A stretch of 64,000 bases of DNA from Thermoguttaceae bacterium (GTDB lineage Bacteria > Planctomycetota > Planctomycetia > Pirellulales > Thermoguttaceae), in assembly GCA_017939795.1 (NCBI GenBank), contig JAGBAA010000098.1, positions 22,981 through 86,980 of the forward strand. Reading direction: 5' to 3'. Position 1 is the stretch's first letter. Each line of letters begins with the position of its first letter. Below the pieces are notes generated by a model. That model did not search any database and had not been told where the DNA came from. It saw only the letters and a list, made by a program, of their open reading frames with translations. Positions 54,159-62,127 of this stretch are shown here, in pieces. Position numbers and translations under genes: made by a program.

Positions 54159-55136
54159 ATGAAAAGATTGGTCAGTCATTGGATCCGGCGTGCTTTGCTT
54201 GGTGCGTTTTTCGCACTGAGTCTGGTCGTGTACGGCTGCCATTCTACATTTTTTCTTTCGCCGCATTCCAATCAGCCGCTTCCAGGCGATTCCCAGCTGA
54301 TGAAGGGTCGTCTGATGTCGGAGGAAGCCGTCGTTCTGGAAGTTTTTGTGGTTCGTTGTCCGCAAGGGGATCCTGATTTGAATACCGCACTATGGAACGA
54401 TGTGGATGAGCTTGCATTTCCAGCGCCGCTTCGTCGTGAAATGCTGGCAAACGGGATCCGTGCCGGAGTGATCGGCAATCAGCTTCCGCCTACTTTTTTG
54501 CGGATCCTGAAGACCCGGGATGATGAAAATCCGTCGGAAATCGTCACGACGGTGCGTTTGGGCGATCTTTCCGATTCCCAGCATCTGTTTCGCCGTATGA
54601 TCTGCTCACGAAACGGCCAGCGCAATGAAGTCAATGTTTCGGACGTGAGATCGCAGGCGACGATCTTCTTTAAGGAAAACGGAGCACTCGGCGGAGAAAC
54701 GTTCCATCAGGCGCAGGGAGTCTTAGCTCTTCGGACACAGACCTGCGGCGACGGCAGCGTGAAGCTGGAAATTTTCCCGGAAGTTCAGTATGGTCAGCAG
54801 AGGCAGACGTTTGAATACGATGCCGGTGCGTTCAAAATGACTGCTGCCAGACCGAAACGTTCTTTCGATACGCTGCATAGCGAGCTGAATCTGCGTCCTG
54901 GTCAGTTTGTCGTCATGACGGGACTGCCGAATGTTGAGGGAAATGTTGGTTCCTTCTTCTTTTTGAACGAGGAAGGCGAGAATGGGGCGGAACAGAAAAT
55001 GTTTTGTGTACGGGTCCTTCAGACGCAGCACAACGAAATGTTTACGTCAGACGGCGGTCTGCCGATGGATCCGAACAGTCTCTCTGAAGAAGGACCGTCA
55101 GAGCCTGATGGTGAAGAAGATGCATCGGAAGAGTGA
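54159..55136 (+). CDS. Putative lipoprotein, weakly secretin-like
   Basis: 325 residues. A hydrophobic N-terminal segment ends in VVYGC near residue 27, an imperfect lipobox, so lipid anchoring is likely but not sure. The C-terminal third contains SELNLRPGQFVVMTGLPN, reminiscent of the LxLxxGQxLVLGGL element of type II/III secretion secretins, but the rest of the secretin domain is not recognised. An acidic tail of ~25 residues ends the protein. No secretion genes are linked, so a role in secretion is only a hint. The start at 54159 has AAGAG just before it. Own promoter and terminator. Confidence 0.65.
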   Translation: MKRLVSHWIRRALLGAFFALSLVVYGCHSTFFLSPHSNQPLPGDSQLMKGRLMSEEAVVLEVFVVRCPQGDPDLNTALWNDVDELAFPAPLRREMLANGIRAGVIGNQLPPTFLRILKTRDDENPSEIVTTVRLGDLSDSQHLFRRMICSRNGQRNEVNVSDVRSQATIFFKENGALGGETFHQAQGVLALRTQTCGDGSVKLEIFPEVQYGQQRQTFEYDAGAFKMTAARPKRSFDTLHSELNLRPGQFVVMTGLPNVEGNVGSFFFLNEEGENGAEQKMFCVRVLQTQHNEMFTSDGGLPMDPNSLSEEGPSEPDGEEDASEE

Positions 55137-55158
55137 AGTGAATTTTCGCATTTGCAGC

Positions 55159-55184
55159 AAGCCGGAATCTTTTCCGGCTTTTTC
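55159..55184 (+). terminator. Intrinsic terminator after the lipoprotein gene
   Basis: AAGCCGGAA (55159-55167) pairs with TTCCGGCTT (55172-55180), followed by TTTC. Confidence 0.88.
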
Positions 55185-55278
55185 TTTAGACATTGCACAA
55201 TTTGGGAAATTTTTAGTGAATTTTCGATTATTTTGGATTTCGTTTTATTTTTTGGAGTTGATTGGCCGAATTGTCGAG

Positions 55279-55284
55279 TATAAT
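55279..55284 (+). promoter_or_regulatory. -10 element upstream of the YghO-like gene
   Basis: TATAAT with a poor -35 region; about 170 bases before the start codon. The rest of the gap to 55458 shows no gene. Confidence 0.45.
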
Positions 55285-55458
55285 GGAGTCCATGAGAAGA
55301 TTTTCCCATTCGGCAGTCTCTGTTTCACGTACAGTAAATTTGCGAAATGAAGCAGAACGGCAGTCAGACTGGAATGCGGACGGCTGGACACGAAAAATTT
55401 GGAGTTTTGTGCCGAGTCTATTCGTATCTTAGGCTGAAATTAAAGGTAAGTTTTTGTT

Positions 55459-56634
55459 ATGTCCCACAGTACTTTGAGTTTTAATTCCGGTAAGATTCAG
55501 GTCCTTCCTGTTCATGGAAAGAAGATGCTGAATGATTTTGTGCAGCTCGCATGGACGATCAATCAGTCGGATCCGATGTGGGTTCCGCCTTTGAAATGCG
55601 AGGTGCGTAAATTTCTGGATCCTCAGGTGCATCCTTTCTATGAATTTGGAAGTGCTCAGGCTTTTCTTGCCTATCGGGACGGAGTTCCTGCCGGACGGAT
55701 CCTGGTTTCGGATGATCCGAAGCTGAATGAGCGGAAGGGGACGAACTGCGGTGCATGGGGAATGTTTGAATGTGTGGACGATACCGAGGTCGCGAAGGCT
55801 CTATTCGATACGGCGATGAACTGGAGCCGCGAGAATTATGGCCGCACATCGATGATCGGTCCGATGAATTACTCGACGAACTATGAGATGGGGCTTTTGA
55901 CCCGTGGGTTCGATACTCCTCAGCGTTACGGAATGAATCACAATCCGCCGTACTATGAAGCATTGGTGAAGTCCGCAGGGATGGTCGAATGTCAGGGACT
56001 TTACGCATGGTGGTTCCCAAAATCGAATGAGATGCTGGAGAAGTGGGCGAAACGGATGAACTGGTTTCTGAACCGCTCCCAGATCACGTGCCGAACGTTT
56101 GATGCGAAAAATTTGGAAAACGAGATCCGTCTTTGCCGGGATGTGTACAATATTTCGCTTCGGGATAATTGGAACTATGCGGAGCTGAGCGACGGAGAGA
56201 TCCGGCAGATGGCGAAGGATCTGGTGAATTTTTCGGATCCGAAACATATTTTTCTTGCGTTTGATGGAGAGAAGCCGGTTGGATTTTCGATCACGATCCC
56301 GGATTTGAATGAGGCGATCAGGCCGCTGAATGGGAAACTGTTTCCGTTCGGTTTTTTGAAGTACCTTTACTATCGCCGCCGGATCAAAACGTGCCGAATG
56401 ATGGTGCTGTGTGTGGACCCGAACTATCGCAGGCGGGGGATCAGCGAGCTTTTGGTCATCAAGACGCTTCAGTATGGTCTGGAAGCTGGCTATGATGGCG
56501 GTGAGCTGAGCTGGACGTACCGCGATAATGCGGCGGTGAATAGTATCATTGAGCGCTGCGGCGGGTTCCCGTACAAGGAATTCGGGATCTATGAGTATTC
56601 ACTTCCTGGCGGCAGTGGTGTTTCTTTGGAGTGA
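55459..56634 (+). CDS. YghO-like GNAT-fold acyltransferase
   Basis: 391 residues. The C-terminal half has a clear GNAT acetyl-CoA binding stretch, MMVLCVDPNYRRRGISELLV (about 314-333), and the end typical of the fold (NAAVNSIIERCGGFPYKEFG). The N-terminal half has IGPMNYSTNYEMGLLTRGFD and YYEALVKSAGM, which recall E. coli YghO and related proteins of unknown substrate. The protein is soluble. AAAGGTAAG precedes the ATG at 55459. What it acylates cannot be told from here. Confidence 0.75.
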   Translation: MSHSTLSFNSGKIQVLPVHGKKMLNDFVQLAWTINQSDPMWVPPLKCEVRKFLDPQVHPFYEFGSAQAFLAYRDGVPAGRILVSDDPKLNERKGTNCGAWGMFECVDDTEVAKALFDTAMNWSRENYGRTSMIGPMNYSTNYEMGLLTRGFDTPQRYGMNHNPPYYEALVKSAGMVECQGLYAWWFPKSNEMLEKWAKRMNWFLNRSQITCRTFDAKNLENEIRLCRDVYNISLRDNWNYAELSDGEIRQMAKDLVNFSDPKHIFLAFDGEKPVGFSITIPDLNEAIRPLNGKLFPFGFLKYLYYRRRIKTCRMMVLCVDPNYRRRGISELLVIKTLQYGLEAGYDGGELSWTYRDNAAVNSIIERCGGFPYKEFGIYEYSLPGGSGVSLE

Positions 56635-56720
56635 GTTTTGCCGTTTGGATCTGAGATATTGGCCGGTTTTCCGAATTGGGGGATCGGCTCTGTTTTTCTA
56701 TGAGAAAGGTGAGGAATCTC

Positions 56721-58736
56721 ATGACGCGAATGAACGGGCGGAGTCTGCTGCTGACGGCGGTACTGAGTCTCTTTCTTTTTTCTGTTTCGTCAGTCGGGGC
56801 GGATGCACCTTCCTGGCTCGGACCGGGAGATGCGGTGCTTTCTCCAGATGGGAAAACGCTTTGGACGGCCTGTTTGGATTCTGCGGAGATCCTGGAGGTT
56901 GGGACGGAGTACGATCTGCTTCGAAGACGGATCCCGCTTCCGGCGTCTCCCACCGGTCTGGTGCTTTCGCGAGACGGCATGAGGCTTTACGTTACGTGCG
57001 ATCCGGAGATCCAGTCGATGCTTCCGACGCCCCCTGAGCCGGAGATCCGCGATCCGGAACTGCTTTGCCTCGACACGGTATCGGGCCGTATTCTTTGGCG
57101 GATCCCGGTGGGAGAAGGGCCGCAGTCGCCGATCCTTTCGCCGGATGGGGACCGTATCTATCTCTGTGCGCGTTTCAGCAATCGGGTCGAGGCCGTGCAG
57201 ATCCCTCAGAATGGCGAGCGGCCGCTTCAGGGGATTTCGGGTCCGAATATTTCGGGAGCAGGATCCTCGGATCCGAAAACTTTCCGTGGATCGGAGCTCT
57301 CCGCAGAACTCGTGAAACCGGAACTGATCCGAAAGGTCCCGATGGACCGCGAGCCGTTTGCGTGTGCGGTGACTCCGGACGGCAAGACTCTCGTGGTGTC
57401 GAATCTGCTCATAAATGACCGGACGGCGGATGAGTTTTTTATCGTTGGCAAGGCGGCTCTCGTGGACACGGAAACGTGGGAGACGCGTTGGGTCGAGTTT
57501 CCGAACGGGACGCTGAATATGCGGGGCGTGTGTGTTTCTCCGGACGGCCGGTTTGCGTATGTGCTTCATTCAATGGGAAGCTACGCCATCACGACGGGGC
57601 AGGTGAAGGGCGGGTGGATCAACATGAATTCCATCAGTTTCATTGACCTTCAGACGGGGGAACGAACCGGGACGCAGACGCTGGACCATTTCACGTTTGC
57701 GGCGGCGAATCCGTGGGGGATCGCGTGTTCGGAAGATGGAAAATGGCTCGTTGTGTCGCATGCTGGGACGATGGACGTCAGCGTGATCGACCGGCTGGCG
57801 ATGCACGAGAATTTCGAAAACAGTCTGGCTCCGTATCCTGCCATGGGAGCGACTCCGGACCATGCGGAAGATCTTATTCCGACGCAGAAGCGGGTCTTTA
57901 CCTCGGGGCGCGGACCTCGTGCGGTCACGATCGGAAAGGAGCCGGCTGAAAACGGCGAAATGCGTGAGTATGCGTACGTCGTGAACTACTTCAGCGATTC
58001 GGTAGACCGGATCGTGCTGGCAGATAGCCCGTTCAATTCCGGCAGGACGCTCCATTTGGCGGGGAAACCGCCAGTTTGGACGAAGGAGCGATGGGGAGAG
58101 AGTCTCTTCAACGACGGTCAGCTTTGCTTCGAGCAATGGCAGAGCTGCGCGTCGTGTCATCCGGACGCACGGGCAGACGGGCTGAACTGGGATCTTCTTA
58201 ACGATGGGAGCGGGAATCCTAAGAGCACGAAAAGTATGCTCTACGCCCATAAAACGGCACCGGCCATGGCGGTCGGAGTTCGGGTCAATGCCGAGCTGGC
58301 GGTACGCAAAGGGATCGAGATGATCCACTTTACGCACCCGAAGGAAGAGGAGGCTTGCGCCATCGATGCGTATCTCACGGCCTTGGAAGCACGCAGAGCG
58401 CCGATACTGCGTGAAGCCGCGGAAGATCCGGAGATCCATGCCTCGATCCAGCGGGGACGCCGTCTTTTCTATGGTCCGAAAACGCAGTGTGCATCGTGCC
58501 ATACGGGGGAATTCTTCACGGACGGCAAGCTGCACGATGTGGGGACGGCGACGACGTATGAAGCGCGTCCGATGGATACGCCGACTCTGCGCGAGTGTTG
58601 GCGGACGGCTCCGTATCTCCATGACGGACGCTACAGGACGATCCTGGAGATGCTCCGCGACGGAAGGCACGGTTTTTCGGCGGAGCTTTCAGAGCAGGAA
58701 TTGAAGGATCTGGAAGCATTCGTGCTTTCGCTTTAG
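56721..58736 (+). CDS. Exported beta-propeller diheme cytochrome c protein
   Basis: 671 residues with a signal peptide (LLLTAVLSLFLFSVSSVGA). Residues about 30-440 contain YncE/YVTN-like propeller blades: GDAVLSPDGKTLWTACLDSA, GLVLSRDGMRLYVTCD, SPILSPDGDRIYLCARFSN, CAVTPDGKTLVVSN, GVCVSPDGRFAYVLHSMGS. The C-terminal domain has two heme c sites, CASCH at 476-480 and CASCH at 590-594, as in diheme cytochrome c peroxidase (MauG/CcpA) relatives. It presumably transfers electrons in the periplasm; a peroxidase or oxidase function is possible. GAGGAAT precedes the ATG at 56721. The SDR gene follows after 17 bases, so they are co-transcribed. Confidence 0.83.
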   Translation: MTRMNGRSLLLTAVLSLFLFSVSSVGADAPSWLGPGDAVLSPDGKTLWTACLDSAEILEVGTEYDLLRRRIPLPASPTGLVLSRDGMRLYVTCDPEIQSMLPTPPEPEIRDPELLCLDTVSGRILWRIPVGEGPQSPILSPDGDRIYLCARFSNRVEAVQIPQNGERPLQGISGPNISGAGSSDPKTFRGSELSAELVKPELIRKVPMDREPFACAVTPDGKTLVVSNLLINDRTADEFFIVGKAALVDTETWETRWVEFPNGTLNMRGVCVSPDGRFAYVLHSMGSYAITTGQVKGGWINMNSISFIDLQTGERTGTQTLDHFTFAAANPWGIACSEDGKWLVVSHAGTMDVSVIDRLAMHENFENSLAPYPAMGATPDHAEDLIPTQKRVFTSGRGPRAVTIGKEPAENGEMREYAYVVNYFSDSVDRIVLADSPFNSGRTLHLAGKPPVWTKERWGESLFNDGQLCFEQWQSCASCHPDARADGLNWDLLNDGSGNPKSTKSMLYAHKTAPAMAVGVRVNAELAVRKGIEMIHFTHPKEEEACAIDAYLTALEARRAPILREAAEDPEIHASIQRGRRLFYGPKTQCASCHTGEFFTDGKLHDVGTATTYEARPMDTPTLRECWRTAPYLHDGRYRTILEMLRDGRHGFSAELSEQELKDLEAFVLSL

Positions 58737-58753
58737 AGAGAAAGGACAAGAAG

Positions 58754-59491
58754 ATGGACCGGCGTGTTTTCGTGACTGGCGGTGCTCACGGCATCGGACG
58801 GGCGATCGTGGATGCGTTTTGCCGTGAGGGGGACCGGGTCGCGTTCTGCGACGTGGATACGATGCGCGGCGAAGAAACGGCCGAGGCGTGCGGTGCGCAG
58901 TTTTTTGAGGTGGACGTGACCGACAAAATGGCTCTGGAAGCGTGTGTGCTGGGACTTCTGGACGCGTGGGGCGATTTAGACGTCCTCGTGAACAACGTGG
59001 GGATCAGCGAGTTTGAGCCGATCATCGAAACGACGGTCGAGCATTTCGAGCGGGTCCTGAACACGAATCTTCGCAGTACGTTCCTGACTTCCCGTCTTTT
59101 GGCAGTCCACCGCGCGAAAAATGGAGCGAAAAATCCTTACGGACGGATCGTGAATCTCTGCTCGACGCGCTATCTTCAGAGTGAGCCGGGAACGGAAGCG
59201 TACGCGGCCTCCAAAGGCGGGATCTGGTCCATGACGCATGCGCTGGCGGTTTCGCTGGCTCCGTACCGGGTCACGGTCAACTGCATCGCGCCGGGGTGGA
59301 TCAGCGTGAACGAGGGAGAGGTCCTGCGTCCGGAAGACCATGAATTCCATCTTTCCCGCCGGGTCGGCTGCGCGGACGACATTGCGCGGGCGTGTCTTTT
59401 TCTGTGCGATGAGCGCAACGATTTCATCAACGGGCAGTGTCTTATCGTGGACGGCGGCGTGACGAAAAAGATGATCTATCCGGAGGAGTAA
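58754..59491 (+). CDS. Short-chain dehydrogenase/reductase
   Basis: 245 residues, classical SDR. Cofactor motif TGGAHGIG (8-15), NNVG at 80-83, and catalytic Ser137, Tyr150 and Lys154 (YAASK). Asp33-Val-Asp (FCDVDTM) at the end of the second strand favours NAD(H). It oxidises or reduces an unknown alcohol or keto compound in the cytoplasm. It lies 17 bases after the diheme cytochrome gene with AAAGGA in between, so it is the second gene of that unit. Confidence 0.93.
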   Translation: MDRRVFVTGGAHGIGRAIVDAFCREGDRVAFCDVDTMRGEETAEACGAQFFEVDVTDKMALEACVLGLLDAWGDLDVLVNNVGISEFEPIIETTVEHFERVLNTNLRSTFLTSRLLAVHRAKNGAKNPYGRIVNLCSTRYLQSEPGTEAYAASKGGIWSMTHALAVSLAPYRVTVNCIAPGWISVNEGEVLRPEDHEFHLSRRVGCADDIARACLFLCDERNDFINGQCLIVDGGVTKKMIYPEE

Positions 59492-59575
59492 ACGGAGGGG
59501 GACCTCCTGAAAACAGGATCCGGCGTTGGGTGTCGGATCGTATTTCCCAGTCGATATTTTGAAGAAAGCGGCTCC

Positions 59576-60268
59576 ATGCATCTTCCTTTGTTTCCAGGCT
59601 TCCTATCCGGAAACCAGCTTAAGATCCTGGCCCTCCTGGCCATGACGTGCGATCATGCGGGCCTGCTTCTTTTGCCGCAGTATCCGATCCTGCGGGGCAT
59701 TGGCCGGCTGGCGTTCCCGATTTTTGCCTGGTTTATTGCCGAGGGATGCCGATACACGAAGAATCGCGGACGCTACTTTTTCATGATCGCCGTCCTTGCG
59801 CTGTTCTGTCAGGCGGTCAGCTTTCTGTATGCCGGGTCACTTTATCAGACCATTCTGGTCACGTTTTCGATCTCGATCCTCTGGATCTTCGCCGTAGACC
59901 GGGCACAGAGGCTCGGAACATGGGGAGCGTGGTGGATCGCGGGGAGCGTGGGAGGCGTGAGCTTTTTTCTGAGTGAGATCCTGCCGCTTTGGGTACGCGG
60001 AAGCGGTTTTGCGATCGATTATGGATTCTGGGGGATCTTTTTTCCTTTAGCGGTCTGGCTTGCCGAAGGATACTGGTCCCGGCTGGCGGCAGCTGCGCTC
60101 GTTCTTGCGGTTTTGAGCCTTTCTGACGGCGTTTTGATCCAGTGGTTTTCGCTTTTCGCTCTTTTTCCGCTTGCGCTCTACAATGGGCAGCGGGGAACAT
60201 GGAATCTGAAATACCTTTTCTATATTTACTATCCTCTGCATCTTGTGGTCCTGCATCTTTTAAAATGA
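59576..60268 (+). CDS. TraX family membrane protein
   Basis: 230 residues, about seven hydrophobic segments. The opening LSGNQLKILALLAMTCDHAG and the following LRGIGRLAFPIFAWFIAEG are the TraX signature. In F plasmids TraX acetylates pilin; chromosomal TraX-like proteins are acyltransferase-3-like membrane proteins of unknown target. No conjugation genes are near. The start is placed at ATG 59576 with a weak GAAAGCGG upstream. It is 84 bases after the SDR gene. Confidence 0.85.
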   Translation: MHLPLFPGFLSGNQLKILALLAMTCDHAGLLLLPQYPILRGIGRLAFPIFAWFIAEGCRYTKNRGRYFFMIAVLALFCQAVSFLYAGSLYQTILVTFSISILWIFAVDRAQRLGTWGAWWIAGSVGGVSFFLSEILPLWVRGSGFAIDYGFWGIFFPLAVWLAEGYWSRLAAAALVLAVLSLSDGVLIQWFSLFALFPLALYNGQRGTWNLKYLFYIYYPLHLVVLHLLK

Positions 60269-60427
60269 GGTGCGGGAGAGTGCAGTGCGGGACTTTTTTC
60301 TGCAATTGGGGGTCGGAGTGTGCTGTTTTTCCCATGAAAGTGGAGGAATTTCAGTTTTGGGGGCGAAAGTTAATATGATTTTTTAGAGAATGTTCTGCAT
60401 GGCGGCGGTTTCGCGATGCTCTCCCCC

Positions 60428-60456
60428 TTGAATTTGCTGCGTATTTCTGATATACT
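60428..60456 (+). promoter_or_regulatory. Promoter of the phosphodiesterase-like gene
   Basis: TTGAAT (60428-60433), 17-bp spacer, TATACT (60451-60456). Confidence 0.65.
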
Positions 60457-60531
60457 GAACGCGTTGGCGTCGTTTGAGACGCTTTCCTGCCTGAAAAGTT
60501 TTTAAAGAAGGAAGTGAAAGGAAATTTGCTC

Positions 60532-62010
60532 ATGAAGAAATGGATGTTTTGTCTTGCGTGCCTTTTGTGTCTGACAGTCCAGGCGAATGCCGGTGAGAAA
60601 AAGGCTCTGCTCATCATGCTGGACGGTCTGCGTTCCGACGCGCTTTACTCTGGTGCGTCGCCGAACATGGATTCTCTCATGGACGGTACATGGGCGGAAG
60701 GATACCGCGGGGCGTTTACCTACCAGGCGCACACGAATCTTGACGCGGCTCCGTCGAGTGCCACGAATCACGTCGCGATCGCCACGGGAGTCACGGCAGC
60801 CAAGAACAAGGTGTTCAAAAACGGTCAGATCAATCAGGGACTTTACGATGAATTCCCGACCTGGCTCCAGCGTGCGCGGAAAGCGGATCCGGATCTCGTT
60901 TCCGTTTGGCTCTACAATTGGGGCGAAGACGCGAACATGAAGACCGACGCGACTTACCAGAATCGCCATGGCGGCGGGATCGCGGGGGATGAAAAACTCG
61001 TGGACGAGACCTGCCGGATCCTGGCCGGTACATTCCCGGATACGGAAGGCGCGAACGGCACGAAGTGGACGCAGGGAAAAGACGTGGATGCGATCATGCT
61101 CTACCTGGACGCCATTGACGGTCTGGGACACCGACATAATTTCTCGGTCAATTCGGACAAATACTTTGAATCGATCCCGTACTATGACACGATGATCGGC
61201 AAGATCCTCGAAACGATCAAAAACCGCCCGAATTTCGCGAAGGAAGACTGGATGATCGTCGTTGTCTCGGATCACGGCGGAATTTATCGGACCCACGGTG
61301 TCGTCGGGTGCGAAAACTGCTACACGATCCCGCTGATGGTTTCCGGCAAAAACATCAAGCCGGGCAAAATGGCTGGTCAGCCGCTCAACTGCACCTGCGC
61401 AGCATACCTGACGCAGCACATGACCGGTTCCATTCCGGAGTGCTTCGACGGTTTCATTCCGGAAACGGCTCCGGAAGTTCCCGCGAGTCTCGAAAACCCG
61501 GTCACCGACCCGGCGCAGGTCAAGACTGGGCAGGACGGCGATTTCAGCTTCGCGCTCTGGTTCAAGTCGAACGGCCCGCAGAATGGCGATCCGGCTCTCG
61601 TGTCGAATAAAGACTGGCGTTCCGGCCGGAATCCTGGTCTTGCGCTCGCGCTGTATGAGGAAAAGGGGAATGCTGCCGTCACGCTGAATCTTGGCGACGG
61701 CAAGGCCCGCGAAGACATTCGCCAGCTCTTCTACGCTCACGGGGAATGGACGTTCTTCGGCGTCACCGCGGATCGTGACGGAAACGCTGTCCTTTACGTC
61801 GGGACGCAGAACGGCAGACTTCAGTTCATCTCGGACGACATTTCGACGCTCAAAACGCTTGCTTCAAGCATGAACTGGCATGTTGGAAATGACGGGACCG
61901 GTGCGTACAAATACCCGCTCAATGGCGAAACGCGCGGATTCCAGTACTGGCCTGCCGTGCTGACGGAAGACCAGATGAACGCACTCTTCACGCAGGGACT
62001 CGCGAAATAG
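60532..62010 (+). CDS. Secreted alkaline-phosphatase-superfamily phosphodiesterase with LamG-like tail
   Basis: 492 residues with a signal peptide (MKKWMFCLACLLCLTVQANA). The alkaline phosphatase fold is seen from ALLIMLDGLRSDAL (metal ligand Asp31) through SSATNHVAIATG (nucleophile Thr or Ser region) to VVVSDHGG. This pattern fits type I phosphodiesterase/nucleotide pyrophosphatase or related sulfatase-like enzymes. Residues about 340-490 look like a concanavalin/LamG-like domain (FSFALWFKSNG, NWHVGNDGTGAYKYPLNG). There is no C/S-X-P-X-R sulfatase motif, so a sulfatase call is not supported. The ATG at 60532 follows AAAGGAAA at about 7-10 bases. Own promoter and terminator. Confidence 0.82.
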   Translation: MKKWMFCLACLLCLTVQANAGEKKALLIMLDGLRSDALYSGASPNMDSLMDGTWAEGYRGAFTYQAHTNLDAAPSSATNHVAIATGVTAAKNKVFKNGQINQGLYDEFPTWLQRARKADPDLVSVWLYNWGEDANMKTDATYQNRHGGGIAGDEKLVDETCRILAGTFPDTEGANGTKWTQGKDVDAIMLYLDAIDGLGHRHNFSVNSDKYFESIPYYDTMIGKILETIKNRPNFAKEDWMIVVVSDHGGIYRTHGVVGCENCYTIPLMVSGKNIKPGKMAGQPLNCTCAAYLTQHMTGSIPECFDGFIPETAPEVPASLENPVTDPAQVKTGQDGDFSFALWFKSNGPQNGDPALVSNKDWRSGRNPGLALALYEEKGNAAVTLNLGDGKAREDIRQLFYAHGEWTFFGVTADRDGNAVLYVGTQNGRLQFISDDISTLKTLASSMNWHVGNDGTGAYKYPLNGETRGFQYWPAVLTEDQMNALFTQGLAK

Positions 62011-62046
62011 CGTCCTGAGGCGTCGCGAAATAGCGTCCTGAAGCGT
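62001..62046 (+). repeat. 23-bp tandem duplication across a stop codon
   Basis: Copies at 62001-62023 and 62024-62046 differ at one base. The first includes the last two sense codons and the TAG stop of the phosphodiesterase gene. Confidence 0.9.
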
Positions 62047-62065
62047 GCCGTTTTTTGAATTTCAG

Positions 62066-62094
62066 GGAGACTCGTGCCGTGCGGGTCTCCTTTT
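62066..62094 (+). terminator. Intrinsic terminator of the phosphodiesterase gene
   Basis: GGAGAC (62066-62071) pairs with GTCTCC (62085-62090), followed by TTTT. Confidence 0.75.
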
Positions 62095-62127
62095 CTCGAT
62101 ATATCCCGCCGAAAAAGAGGTTTTTCC

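Noticed and set aside
59576..60268. Part of a conjugative element because of the TraX match
   Set aside because: No other conjugation, mobilisation or integrase gene is in the window; chromosomal TraX-like proteins are common.
60532..62010. Sulfatase matured by the neighbouring FGE-fold protein
   Set aside because: The hydrolase lacks the C/S-X-P-X-R maturation motif and the FGE protein is secreted with an altered C-terminus, so the neighbourhood does not support a sulfatase pair.
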